Of a DNA stretch of 64,000 bases, positions 35,044-44,039 are shown piece by piece. The notes beneath the pieces are model-generated. The model made no database searches. It was not told the origin of the DNA and was given only the letters and a program-made list of their open reading frames with translations. The position numbers and the translations under genes are program-made. The DNA comes from Streptomyces canus 299MFChir4.1 (GTDB taxonomy: Bacteria; Actinomycetota; Actinomycetes; Streptomycetales; Streptomycetaceae), in contig NZ_KB911601.1 in assembly GCF_000383615.1 (NCBI RefSeq), positions 1 through 64,000 on the forward strand, in the 5' to 3' direction. How positions within the stretch are numbered: position 1 is the stretch's first letter; each line of letters begins with the position of its first letter.

Positions 35044-35781
35044 ATGAGCCGCGGCAGAGGCAAGGGACGCCTCGAAGTGAGTGAAAAGGCAGGGGAATCA
35101 GCGTTGCTTCCGAACTTGACCGTCGAAAAGGTCACCACCGTCGACCGGGTCGCCGATGCGCTACGCGCGGAGATTCTGGGGGGTGGCCTGGCCCCCGGCA
35201 CCCCGCTGCGCGAGGTCGAGGTCGCTACCACCACCGGGGTCTCCCGGGGCTCGGTCCGTCAGGCTTTCAGCGTCCTGGTCAACGAGGGTCTGCTCAGCCG
35301 GGACTCTTACCGGAGCGTGATGGTCACCGCCCTGGACGAGCAGGACATCCGGGAGATTTACCAGGCTCGCCGCATGATCGAACTGGCTGCGGTCGAGGCC
35401 ACTGCACAGGCGGACGAGGAGCAGCTCACGGCCCTGCGTCAGGCCTATGAGGAATTCGTCAGCGCGGTAGAAGGAGGCGACAGCGACGAGATCCACCTGG
35501 CCGACGTCAAGGCGCACTCCGCTCTGGTGGCCGTGCTCGGCTCGCGACGCCTCAGCCGGATGCACTCCGGGCTGATGGGCGAACTGCGGCTCGCGGTGAC
35601 GGCGCAGTACCAGAGCCCACCCGACGGGGCCGCGCTCGTCCGGGGCCACCGCGACTTTATCGACCTCATCACCGCCGGCCGCACGGACGAGGCACGGGCC
35701 CAGCTCGCCGCCCGTTTCGACCACTCCGAGGAACTGCTGGTCGCGGCGTTCCGTGCTGCGGCGCGGGAAGGGCAGGGGTAG
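35044..35781 (+). CDS. GntR-family regulator, FCD subfamily
   Basis: The 245-residue protein has an N-terminal winged helix (VADALRAEILGGGLAPGTPLREVEVA, then GSVRQAFSVLVNEGLL) and the all-helical FCD effector domain from about 100 (REIYQARRMIELAAVEA, with His residues that usually hold a metal). Start at 35044 or the GTG at 35077. Divergent from the oxidoreductase/ABC operon, which it probably represses. Confidence 0.9.
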   Translation: MSRGRGKGRLEVSEKAGESALLPNLTVEKVTTVDRVADALRAEILGGGLAPGTPLREVEVATTTGVSRGSVRQAFSVLVNEGLLSRDSYRSVMVTALDEQDIREIYQARRMIELAAVEATAQADEEQLTALRQAYEEFVSAVEGGDSDEIHLADVKAHSALVAVLGSRRLSRMHSGLMGELRLAVTAQYQSPPDGAALVRGHRDFIDLITAGRTDEARAQLAARFDHSEELLVAAFRAAAREGQG

Positions 35782-35806
35782 CCCGGCCTCGGGGAACATC
35801 GGTACA

Positions 35807-35841
35807 GCGGTTGGCGGTTGGCGGTTGGCGGTTGGCGGTTG
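35807..35841. repeat. Heptamer tandem repeat, 5 copies of GCGGTTG
   Basis: Five exact copies plus a partial sixth (GCGGTGA) lie just after the GntR stop codon, at the 3' edge of the Tn3 fragment. No spacers, so not a CRISPR array. Perhaps slippage at a deletion junction. Confidence 0.8.
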
Positions 35842-35849
35842 GCGGTGAG

Positions 35850-36440
35850 AATGGTCATGTTCCGGGCGGTGCGAGTGTGCTGACGCGGTTCTCGTACTCG
35901 CGGCGGGCCTTGCGCTGGCCGGGACGCCCTGGGCGCCGTCGAGCGGCTGGCAGCGGTTGAGGAGCTGGCGGTGCGCGGCGAGGACGGCGCTGACGCGCAG
36001 GGGGTGACCCTGGCCGCGCCGTACGGTCATCCCCTGGTGAAGCGCGGCACGCTCGGCAGGGTCCAGTTCGGTGACCGGGCACAGCTCAGCAGTCAGCCAC
36101 CCGGCCAGCCGTTCCTGGTCCTCCTCGGTGTTCGCCCGGAACCCGTACGCAGCCCGGATCTCCTTGCGATGCCGCTTGATCCCATCACCCTGCCAGTCGG
36201 ACGCCGCCCACGCCTCCGCCGGCACCTTCACCTGCTCGGCCACGCACTCCACCGCGGCGGCCGGAACTTCCCCGGCCGACTCCGGCAACCGGGTCTCCAC
36301 CTCGAAGAACTTCAACAGCAGCGCGAACCCGAGCCGGGTCGCCCCCCACGTGTTCCGGTGGCGTTCGAGCTGGGACTTGCTCCAGGGCAGGTCCTCAGCG
36401 AATGCTGTGCGGGCCTGGGGCGAGTGATCGGCCGGCAGGA
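35850..36440 (-). pseudogene. Tn3-family transposase, N-terminal (DUF4158) fragment
   Basis: The minus strand reads HRNTWGATRLGFALLLKFFEVETRLP, then PAAAVECVAEQVKVPAEAW and HRKEIRAAYGFRANTEEDQERLAGWL. This is the DUF4158 domain of actinobacterial Tn3 transposases. The start is missing and similarity fades before 35850. It points opposite to the fragment at 28 kb, so two Tn3 pieces bracket the ABC transporter locus. The adjacent 36441-36708 has nothing else I can support. Confidence 0.7.
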
Positions 36441-36708
36441 CGAACGGCGATTCCGGGGCGCCCTGTCTCCGGCCGCGGCTCCCGCAGCCGTCCGTGCCGC
36501 GGCCGGCACGGTGCGCGGCACGTCAGAATCAAGCACATACGCCGCACCACCAGGTCGGCATCTGGGCACCGGCGGGCGCAGCCACGGCCGCCTGAGCCGA
36601 GCGAACTCGGCGAGCCGCTGACTGTCCCCGTCCTCGATGCGGCCGGGATCGCTCACCGACCAGGACATCGAGCGCGATCTCGGCAACAACCGCAAAGCGT
36701 TCCCGGAC

Positions 36709-37470
36709 TCACGTGATCGTGATACCGCCGTCCACGGGCAAGGTCTGGCCAGTGATGTAGCCGGCCGCGCTGGAGGCCAGGAAGACCACCGTGGCGGCGA
36801 GCTCGCGCGGGTCGCCCATGCGTCCGGCGGGGATGCGCGTCAGCTGCCCCTCCAGGTAGCCGACCGGGTACTGGTCCGTCATCTCCGAGCTGAAGAAGCC
36901 CGGTGCCAGGGCGTTGACCCTGATTCCCTTGCGGCCGGTCCACTGCTGTGCGAGGTCGCGCGTCAGACCGATGAGCGCGGCCTTCGACGCGCTGTAGGCG
37001 GCCTGGGGCAGCCCAGCGGTGGTGAGCCCGAGGATCGAGGAGATGTTGATGATGTTCGAGCCCGGCTCCATCACGCGTGCGCAGGCTTGGGCCATCCAGT
37101 AACAGCCGTTGAGGTTGACGTCGACGACGGAGCGGAACTGCTGCGGGGTCTCCCGTAGAGCCGGTACGGCGGTGCCCATACCGGCGTTGTTGACCAAGAT
37201 GTCGACCCGTCCGAACTCCGCCAGTGTCCTGACCGTGAGCTGCTCGCAGGCTGCGGGATCCGAGACGTCGGTCAGGACGGTCAGGGCTCGCCTTCCGGCC
37301 GCCTCGACCAGTTCAGCTGTCTTTCGAAGTCCCTCGGCGCGGCGGGCGGCCAGGACGACGTGTGCTCCCGCCTCGGCGAGTCCCTGGGCGAAAGCGACCC
37401 CCAAACCGCTCGACGCGCCGGTGACCAGCGCGACCTTGTCGTCGAGGCGAAACAGTTCGGGGACGGGCAT
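36709..37470 (-). CDS. SDR-family oxidoreductase
   Basis: The 253-residue protein has TGASSGLG for cofactor binding, NNAGMG, and the catalytic Ser (ISSILG) with YSASK. AARRA after beta-2 suggests NADP. It closes with FLASSAAGYITGQTLPVDGG as in 3-oxoacyl reductases and alcohol dehydrogenases of this group. By position it may oxidise a hydroxyacyl intermediate made by the phosphotransferase/acyl-CoA dehydrogenase pair upstream. Confidence 0.9.
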   Translation of the reverse strand: MPVPELFRLDDKVALVTGASSGLGVAFAQGLAEAGAHVVLAARRAEGLRKTAELVEAAGRRALTVLTDVSDPAACEQLTVRTLAEFGRVDILVNNAGMGTAVPALRETPQQFRSVVDVNLNGCYWMAQACARVMEPGSNIINISSILGLTTAGLPQAAYSASKAALIGLTRDLAQQWTGRKGIRVNALAPGFFSSEMTDQYPVGYLEGQLTRIPAGRMGDPRELAATVVFLASSAAGYITGQTLPVDGGITIT

Positions 37471-37491
37471 GGGGCGAACTCCTCACGGCGG

Positions 37492-38523
37492 TCAGCGGGC
37501 GGCTCTCGGCAGGGCCTCGCGGGCGAGCTCCAGGTATCGGGGCACGGCATCACCAGCCGTGTCGAAGCCGGGGCCGCTGTCGGCGCCGGACCGTCTGCGA
37601 TGGTCGATTCCTGCTGCGATCGCGGCGATCTTGAAGTTGGCCAGGGCCAGGTGGAAGTCCCAGTGCGCGAGTTCACGGCCACCGGCCTCGACGTACATCG
37701 CGGCCAGGCACTCGGGGGACGGAAGTCGGTCGCTGGTCCAGGCGCTGGGGACGCCCATGATGAGGTCGAAGGCCGGGTCCCGGTAGGCGCACATCATGGC
37801 CATGTCGGCCACCGGATCCCCGATGGTCGAGAGCTCCCAGTCGACCACCGCTGCCACTTCGGCATTGTCGAGGATCGTGTTGTCGATGCGGTAGTCGCCG
37901 TGCACGACGGCGCTGGTCGGCTGGCCCGGCACCCTGCGGCTGAGATTGCGGATGACCTCGTCGGCGAGCGGCTGGAGCCGCGGGTTCCCGGTCAGGCTCC
38001 ATTGCTTGGCCCAGCGCCTCAACTGACGGGCCGCATAACCCTCAGGGCGCCCGAAGTCCGCCAGCCCGGCCGAGACATAGTCAAACCGGTGCAGGGCGAT
38101 CAGCGCACCGAGCATGCTCGCCACGACCTGATCGACCTCCCAGTCACTGAGTTCGGCCAGGTCCTCCCTGGTCCGAAGCACCCGGCCGTCGACGAACGTG
38201 CTGATGGCGAAGGGCCCGCCGAGGAGTTGCTCGTCGGGGTGGAGGAGCACCGCCTCGGCCACCGGGACGCGCGAGCCGCGAAGCGCTGTCGCCACCCGGT
38301 GTTCCCGCGCGATGTCGTGAGCTGAGGGAGTTCGGCCTGCTCGCGGCGGTGTGCGCAGCACCCAGTGGTGCACGCCGTCGGTGATCCGGTAGGTCACGTT
38401 GGACCGGCCACCGGTGATGACCGATGCGTCCAGTCGGCCGACCGGCTGGTGGCCGGCCGACGTGAGGGCCGCAGCCACTCCTTCGAGCTGCCATGCGGTG
38501 AGAGCCGCCGGGGTAACGCTCAT
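37492..38523 (-). CDS. APH-family phosphotransferase (ACAD10/LvaA-like)
   Basis: The 343-residue protein has the aminoglycoside-phosphotransferase fold (PF01636): RSNVTYRITDGVHHWVLRTPP (nucleotide loop), catalytic VVHGDYRIDNTILD and the magnesium motif AVVDWELSTIGDPVADMA. Homologues fused or adjacent to acyl-CoA dehydrogenases (ACAD10/11, LvaA of Pseudomonas) phosphorylate 4-hydroxyacyl-CoAs before elimination, not antibiotics. Its ATG overlaps the stop of the acyl-CoA dehydrogenase gene, which supports that role. Confidence 0.88.
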   Translation of the reverse strand: MSVTPAALTAWQLEGVAAALTSAGHQPVGRLDASVITGGRSNVTYRITDGVHHWVLRTPPRAGRTPSAHDIAREHRVATALRGSRVPVAEAVLLHPDEQLLGGPFAISTFVDGRVLRTREDLAELSDWEVDQVVASMLGALIALHRFDYVSAGLADFGRPEGYAARQLRRWAKQWSLTGNPRLQPLADEVIRNLSRRVPGQPTSAVVHGDYRIDNTILDNAEVAAVVDWELSTIGDPVADMAMMCAYRDPAFDLIMGVPSAWTSDRLPSPECLAAMYVEAGGRELAHWDFHLALANFKIAAIAAGIDHRRRSGADSGPGFDTAGDAVPRYLELAREALPRAAR

Positions 38524-39728
38524 GAGCCTGCACTCCGTCGGATGGCACGGCGTGCGATCGCCCATCGGTGCACCTCGGACGGCCCGTCGTAGATGCGGAA
38601 GGGGCGCAGCTCACGGGCGATCTTGGCAACCGGTAGTTCGTCGGAGACGCCCAGAGCACCGCACATCTGGACGGCACGGTCGACGACCCGGTTCAGGGCC
38701 TCGGACGCGAACGTCTTCGCGATCGAGGTGCTCGCGGACGCGTGCCCGCCTTCGTCCAGTTCCCGGCACGCTTCCAGGAGGAGGGCGCGCGTGGCGGCCA
38801 GGTCGATCTCGCTGTCCGCGATCAGTTGCTGGACCATCCCGAGGTCGGCGAGCCGCCCGGAGAAGGCACGCCTTGCCGCGACGTGCTCGATGGCGACCTC
38901 GTGGGCTCGCTGGGCGGCGCCGGTCCACCTCATGACGTGCGTCATCCGCGCGGGCCCGAGCCGCACTTGCGCATAGCGGAACCCTTCGTCGACCGCGCCC
39001 AGAACGTCGGTGTCCGGCACGACGACGTCGGTGAACGTGACTTCGCAATGACCGCCGAGCATAGAACGGTCCATGGTCCCGATATGCCGCGCGACCTTGA
39101 TTCCGGCGCGATCCGCCGGAGCGAGCAGCATCGTGGCGCCGCCCGGATCCCCCGGCTCTCCGCTGGTGCGGGCCATGATGATGAAGAACCCGGCTCCGTC
39201 CGCGCCGGTGATGAACCACTTGCGTCCATTGACCAACCAGCCCCCCGCGACGCGCGTGGCGGTCGTGGTGAGCAACGACGGATCGGAGCCGGCGCCAGGC
39301 GCCGGCTCGGTCATTGCGAACGCGCTCCGCACCTCACCTCGCACGAGAGGACGGAGGTATCGCTCGCGCTGCTCCGCTGTCGCCACGTGGTCGAGGAGAT
39401 GGATGTTGCCCTCGTCGGGGGCGTTGATGTTCAACGCCATCGCTCCGAACAGCGAGCGGCCTGCGGCTTCGAACACGGGTGCACGGTCGACCATGCCGAG
39501 GCCGAGTCCGCCGAGGTCTTCAGGGCCGTGCGGGGACAACAGCCCGCGTTCACGGGCACCGGCCTGAAGGCGGATACGCAACGACTCGCCGCCGGCTGCC
39601 TCGATGTCGCCGTCGTGCTCGTCGTCCACGGGCAGGACGTGTTCGGCGATGAACTCCTCGACACCGGTGACCAGGCTTGCCGGCGGCGCAGCCTCGGCTT
39701 GTTCAGGCACCGTCGGTGGGGTCATCAC
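38520..39728 (-). CDS. Acyl-CoA dehydrogenase (ACAD10/LvaC-like partner)
   Basis: The 402-residue protein has FAMTEPAPGAGSDPSLL (flavin and substrate binding), WFITGADGAGFFIIMA, the central beta domain and a C-terminal RPFRIYDGPSEVHRWAIARRA typical of the ACAD11-like group. With the coupled phosphotransferase it would turn a 4-hydroxyacyl-CoA into an enoyl-CoA. First gene of the minus-strand operon; the 196 bp to the divergent SDR must hold both promoters, none obvious. Confidence 0.9.
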   Translation of the reverse strand: MMTPPTVPEQAEAAPPASLVTGVEEFIAEHVLPVDDEHDGDIEAAGGESLRIRLQAGARERGLLSPHGPEDLGGLGLGMVDRAPVFEAAGRSLFGAMALNINAPDEGNIHLLDHVATAEQRERYLRPLVRGEVRSAFAMTEPAPGAGSDPSLLTTTATRVAGGWLVNGRKWFITGADGAGFFIIMARTSGEPGDPGGATMLLAPADRAGIKVARHIGTMDRSMLGGHCEVTFTDVVVPDTDVLGAVDEGFRYAQVRLGPARMTHVMRWTGAAQRAHEVAIEHVAARRAFSGRLADLGMVQQLIADSEIDLAATRALLLEACRELDEGGHASASTSIAKTFASEALNRVVDRAVQMCGALGVSDELPVAKIARELRPFRIYDGPSEVHRWAIARRAIRRSAGS

Positions 39729-39924
39729 CGCACTCCTTCACTCTGCTCAGGACGGCCTCGCGCCGCTTGTCCGGACTCGGCCGGGACACCCTCGATGTGA
39801 TCGCGCACGGTCAGGGGCATGGAAGGGAAGGTAGCCGCACCTCAGCCCGGCTGGCGCGATCATCGGTCCGCTCCGCTGAACACCTCGCTCGACGACATCC
39901 GCAGAACCGGCGAACCTCGACGCT

Positions 39925-40725
39925 ATGACTGAGAGCGGAGACGGAGCGGCGTCTGCCCCGTTCGACCTGACCGGCAAGGTGGCGCTGGTCACGGGAGGGA
40001 ACGGTGGCATCGGTCTCGGCATGGCCGAGGGGCTGGCTCGCGCCGGTGCCGCCGTCGCCATCTGGGGTCGAGACGGTACGAAGCTCGAAACGGCCGCGGA
40101 AAACCTGGCGCGGTGCGGCGTCCCGGTGCACGCGGCGATGGTCGACGTCAGCGACGCCGACGCCGTGGCCTCGGCCGCCGAGGACACCGTCCGGCGCCTC
40201 GGTCGGATCGACGCGGTATTCGCGAACGCCGGCGTCGGTGGACGCACCAAGTTCCTGGATCTCGACGCTTCCGAGTTGCACCGTGTCCTGGCCACCGACC
40301 TCGATGGCGCGCTGTGGACGTTGCGAGAGGCGGCGCGCCATATGGTCTCGCGGGCCGAGGCAGGAGACCCCGGGGGGTCTTTGGTCACCATCTCCAGTGT
40401 CTCCGCGATCCGCGGTGCGCCCACTCTGCAGTCGTACGCCGCGGCGAAGGGCGCGCTCGCCTCGGTCACCCGGGGGCTCGCGGTCGAGTTCGGACGCTAT
40501 GGGATCCGCGCCAACACGATCATCCCCGGCTGGATCCGTACCGAGATGACCGCGGGCAGTTTCGACCGTCCGCACGTGCAGGAAGCGATCCTCAAGCGGG
40601 TGCCGATCCGCCGCTGGGGTACGAGCGAGGACTTCGCCGGCCTCGCTGTCTACCTCGCGTCCGATGCCTCCGCCTACCACACGGGCGACACCTTGGTCGT
40701 CGACGGCGGCTACACGGTGTCCTGA
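39925..40725 (+). CDS. SDR-family oxidoreductase
   Basis: The 266-residue protein has TGGNGGIG, WGRDGTKLE after beta-2, NAGVGG, SSVSAIRG with catalytic Ser, and YAAAKGA with Tyr and Lys; it ends YHTGDTLVVDGGYTVS. First gene of a four-gene plus-strand operon with an NmrA-like protein and two acyl-CoA dehydrogenases, so a hydroxyacyl or cyclic alcohol substrate is likely. Confidence 0.9.
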   Translation: MTESGDGAASAPFDLTGKVALVTGGNGGIGLGMAEGLARAGAAVAIWGRDGTKLETAAENLARCGVPVHAAMVDVSDADAVASAAEDTVRRLGRIDAVFANAGVGGRTKFLDLDASELHRVLATDLDGALWTLREAARHMVSRAEAGDPGGSLVTISSVSAIRGAPTLQSYAAAKGALASVTRGLAVEFGRYGIRANTIIPGWIRTEMTAGSFDRPHVQEAILKRVPIRRWGTSEDFAGLAVYLASDASAYHTGDTLVVDGGYTVS

Positions 40726-40751
40726 AGAGAGTGTCATTCATGGAGGAACAG

Positions 40752-41714
40752 ATGAGCGAGCAACGAACCGGTCCGGCCGCCGAAGGCCCGGTCCTGGTGG
40801 TCGGGGCGACCGGAAAACAGGGCGGAGCGGCTGCGCGAGCACTCCTGGCCGCCGGGGTCCCGGTCCGTGCGCTGGTGCGCGACCCCGACTCCGCGCGCGC
40901 CAAAGCACTCGTGGACCTCGGGGCGAGTGTGGCGGTGGGTGACCTCTACGATGCGGACTCGCTGATTCAGCCGTGCACCGGGGTCCGGGCGGTTTTCTCG
41001 GTACTCAGTCCGGACATGGCGCGCCCAGAGGCTGATGCCGAGCGGACCCATGCGCGCAACCTCATCTCGGTGGCGGCAGCGGCCGGGGTGCGGCACTTCG
41101 TGCAGACATCGGCGTCCGGCGCCGGTCACCATCTGACGGCGCCCGGGTGGGAGCAGGGGCGCTGGCAGCAGTCGTACAGCGATCTGGTGCCGCCGATCAG
41201 TGACTACTGGGTCAGCAAGGAGGAGGTCAACGACCTTGTCCGCAAGGCCGGTTTTCCCGTCTGGACCATCCTCTACCCCGCTACGTTCATGGAGATGTTC
41301 CTACGCCCCTCGGTCTACTTCGAGGGCCGTACGAGCAACCGTCTGATGGCCGCCGTCGATCCGGAGACGACCTACGCGCTCATCGCGGTCGAGGACATCG
41401 GCCGCGCGGCGGCCGCCGCCATCATGGACCCCGAGCGGTTCCATGGTGTCGAGCTGCAACTGGCAGGCGACGTGCTCACCTTCATCGAGATCGCGGAAGT
41501 GCTGTCGCGCGCCTGGGGTGAGCAGATCCTCCCGCCCGAGCTGCCGATGACGGCCGAGCAGGCTCTGGCCAAGGGAATGGTCGCACCGATCGTGCAGGCG
41601 AGTGAGTGGAACCGCGACGTGGGCCAGCCCGCCACGCCGGAGCAGTTCAGGTCCTTCGGGGGCGAGCCGCTGAGCCTCGAGGCGTGGGCGCTGGCCCTCG
41701 CCGCGAGCCGATGA
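40752..41714 (+). CDS. NmrA-like NAD(P)-binding protein
   Basis: The 320-residue atypical SDR opens GPVLVVGATGKQGGAAARALL (Rossmann motif), then ALVRDPDSARAKAL and a redox-sensor-like core (FVQTSASGAG). YWVSKEEV gives a Tyr-x3-Lys-like spacing. The ATG at 40752 follows GGAGGAACAG. Relatives act as NADP-dependent reductases or sensors; within this operon a reductase role is possible. The stop codon overlaps the next start (ATGA). Confidence 0.88.
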   Translation: MSEQRTGPAAEGPVLVVGATGKQGGAAARALLAAGVPVRALVRDPDSARAKALVDLGASVAVGDLYDADSLIQPCTGVRAVFSVLSPDMARPEADAERTHARNLISVAAAAGVRHFVQTSASGAGHHLTAPGWEQGRWQQSYSDLVPPISDYWVSKEEVNDLVRKAGFPVWTILYPATFMEMFLRPSVYFEGRTSNRLMAAVDPETTYALIAVEDIGRAAAAAIMDPERFHGVELQLAGDVLTFIEIAEVLSRAWGEQILPPELPMTAEQALAKGMVAPIVQASEWNRDVGQPATPEQFRSFGGEPLSLEAWALALAASR

Positions 41715-42883
41715 GCGCCGCAGATCAGGTCGAGCGGCTGACTCATCGCTTGTTGGAGCAGCATCCGCCACAGACGACGGGCCGGACGGCGTTTCTCGCC
41801 GCCCAGTACGACGCGGGGTTGACCTGGGTGCACCACCCCGCCGGGCGCGGGGGGCTCGGCGGAGAACGGGATGCCCAGCGCAGGGTGTTCGAACTGCTTA
41901 CAGCCGCCGGTGCGCCGAACCTCCAGGTCGAGAGCAGGCTGGCCTACTCGATGGGCGCGCCGAGCGTACTCGAGTGGGGCAGCGGCGAGCAGCAGGAACG
42001 TTATCTGCGGGCCATCGCGACGGGGGAACGCTGGTGTCAGCTGTTCTCCGAGCCGGGTGCCGGCTCGGACCTCGCCGCGATCGACACACGGGCCGTTCGC
42101 GAGCAGGGCGGTTGGCGGGTGACCGGACAGAAGGTATGGACATCCATGGCCGCCTCGTCTCAGCGGGGCATGTTGCTCGCGCGCACCGATCCTGCTCAGC
42201 CCAAGCACCGAGGACTCACCTACTTCCTGCTCGATCTGGCGACTCCGGGGGTCGAGATCCGGCCCTTGCGCCAGATCACTGGCGAAGCGGAGTTCAGCGA
42301 GGTGTACCTGACCGACGTCTTCATCCCCGACACCGACCGCCTTGGCCCGGTGAACGCGGGCTGGAAAGTCGCGATGTCGACCTTGATGAACGAACGTGAC
42401 ATGTTCGGCACGAAGGCGACCGAGAGCGGTCCCGTCGAGCTCGCGCTCGCCCTGTACCGCGAGAGAGCCGGCGGTGATCCTGACCTCCGAACCAGGATGG
42501 TGCGGCTGTGGCTGCGCGGACACGTCCTCCGTCTGTACGCCGCTCGCGCCGCCAGACGGTCGACCGGGACGCCTGGTCCGCAGAGTTCCGTGAGCAAGGT
42601 CGGTTTCGCCGAACTGAACAAGGACGGCTACGAACTCTGCCTCGACCTGCTCGGCGACGAGGCGCTGCTCTACGACACCTATGAACCCGACGAGCTCACG
42701 GCGCACTCCGGCACGGCTGCCTCCCGGGACCCGCGCCGGCTCTTCCTGCGCTCCCGGGCCAACTCCATCGAAGGTGGGACGACAGAGATCATGCGCAACA
42801 TCCTCGCCGAGCGAGTGCTTGGCCTGCCTGCCGAGCCGAGGGTCGACAAAGACCTTCCCTACTCCTCGCTCCGGCGTGGCTAG
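41711..42883 (+). CDS. Acyl-CoA dehydrogenase, probable subunit of a heteromeric pair
   Basis: The 390-residue protein has QLFSEPGAGSDLAAI, VWTSMAASSQRGMLLART, PRLFLRSRANSIEGGTTEIMRNILAERVLGLP and a C-terminal tail as in FadE proteins of sterol-type catabolism. It is coupled by overlap to a second, divergent acyl-CoA dehydrogenase. Adjacent unequal pairs of this kind form heterotetramers that act on bulky ring- or branch-bearing acyl-CoAs. Confidence 0.9.
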   Translation: MSAADQVERLTHRLLEQHPPQTTGRTAFLAAQYDAGLTWVHHPAGRGGLGGERDAQRRVFELLTAAGAPNLQVESRLAYSMGAPSVLEWGSGEQQERYLRAIATGERWCQLFSEPGAGSDLAAIDTRAVREQGGWRVTGQKVWTSMAASSQRGMLLARTDPAQPKHRGLTYFLLDLATPGVEIRPLRQITGEAEFSEVYLTDVFIPDTDRLGPVNAGWKVAMSTLMNERDMFGTKATESGPVELALALYRERAGGDPDLRTRMVRLWLRGHVLRLYAARAARRSTGTPGPQSSVSKVGFAELNKDGYELCLDLLGDEALLYDTYEPDELTAHSGTAASRDPRRLFLRSRANSIEGGTTEIMRNILAERVLGLPAEPRVDKDLPYSSLRRG

Positions 42884-44015
42884 CTCGCCGCCGACCGCGG
42901 CCGGCGTGGACGAGCCGGACGAGCTGCGCGACCTCCGCTCGACCTTGCATCGGATGCTGGCGAGCACGGCGCCCGAGTCCGTCGTACGCGAACATCTCGA
43001 TTCACCCGAGGGATTCGACCGTTCGGCATGGACGCGCCTGGCCACAGAGATCGGGGTCCAGGGGTTGGCCGTGGCAGAGGAGTACGGCGGCGCTGGATGC
43101 GGGATGCGCGAGCTGGCGGTCGCCGGCGAGGAGCTCGGCTACTCGCTGTTCCCCGGGCCGTTCCTGTCCACGGTGCTGCTGAGCGCGACGCTCATAGCCC
43201 GGTCGCGGGACACTGCGGCGATGCGGGCCCTGCTCCCCGGGATAGCCGACGGCTCTCTTGTCTGCACACTCGCACTGCCTCAGCACGGCGCGGGCTGGGA
43301 TGCCGACGCCACCACCGTGACCGCCGTCGCGGACGCGGGCACGTGGACACTGACCGGGACCATCGACCACGTCCTCGACGGCCAGGTCGCCGACGTCATT
43401 CTGGTCCCGGCCCGCCACGACGGCATGATCTCGGTGTTCAGAGTGGACACGAACAGTCCAGCGGTCGAGGTCCGGCCGACCCTCTCCATGGACCAGACGC
43501 GACGGTTCGCGCACGTCGATCTCACCTCGGCGTCCGCCCTGAGAATCGGCGCGCCGGGTTCGGCTCGGCAGCTCCTCGCGGACGCAGGGGCGGTCGGCTC
43601 CGTCGGCCTGGCCGCCGATCAGATGGGGGGCGCGCGGCGGATGCTCGAGGTCACCGCCGATTACGCCCGGACCCGGTACCAGTTCGGGCGTCCGATCGGT
43701 TCGTTCCAGGCCGTGAAGCATGCCCTCGCGAACATGCTCATCAGCACCGAGCTCGCCCGAGCCGCTCTCGACGACGCGGTGCGCGCGGTGGACGAGAATG
43801 CGTCGGACGTGGGCACCGCGGTAAGTGTCGCGAACATTGTCTGCTCAGAGGCCTACTACGACGTCGCGGCAGCGGCGATCCAACTGCACGGAGGTATCGG
43901 CTTCACCTGGGAACACAGCGCTCACCTCTACTTCAAGCGCGCGACGGCTGACCGTGTTCTCCTGGGCACACCGGCCCACCACGCGCAGCGCCTGGCGGGA
44001 GCGCTGGGGCTGTGA
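42876..44015 (+). CDS. Acyl-CoA dehydrogenase, second member of the pair
   Basis: The 379-residue protein starts with GTG at 42876, eight bases inside the previous gene. It reads LAVAEEYGGAGCGMREL, a less regular middle domain, TRYQFGRPIGSFQAVKHALANM and IQLHGGIGFTWEHSAHLYFKRA. It lacks the usual E-P-x-A-G-S-D flavin/substrate segment of the first gene, so the two probably complete one another. Confidence 0.88.
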   Translation: MASSPPTAAGVDEPDELRDLRSTLHRMLASTAPESVVREHLDSPEGFDRSAWTRLATEIGVQGLAVAEEYGGAGCGMRELAVAGEELGYSLFPGPFLSTVLLSATLIARSRDTAAMRALLPGIADGSLVCTLALPQHGAGWDADATTVTAVADAGTWTLTGTIDHVLDGQVADVILVPARHDGMISVFRVDTNSPAVEVRPTLSMDQTRRFAHVDLTSASALRIGAPGSARQLLADAGAVGSVGLAADQMGGARRMLEVTADYARTRYQFGRPIGSFQAVKHALANMLISTELARAALDDAVRAVDENASDVGTAVSVANIVCSEAYYDVAAAAIQLHGGIGFTWEHSAHLYFKRATADRVLLGTPAHHAQRLAGALGL

Positions 44016-44039
44016 GCCGGGTGAGGACGCACGCGCCAC

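Noticed and set aside
35807..35841. CRISPR array
   Set aside because: The 7-bp units are contiguous, without spacers.
37492..38523. Aminoglycoside resistance phosphotransferase
   Set aside because: The fold is shared, but the protein is coupled to an acyl-CoA dehydrogenase and resembles the ACAD10 group.
41372..43045. Minus-strand open frame (557 codons)
   Set aside because: Antisense to the acyl-CoA dehydrogenase genes, no recognisable domain.
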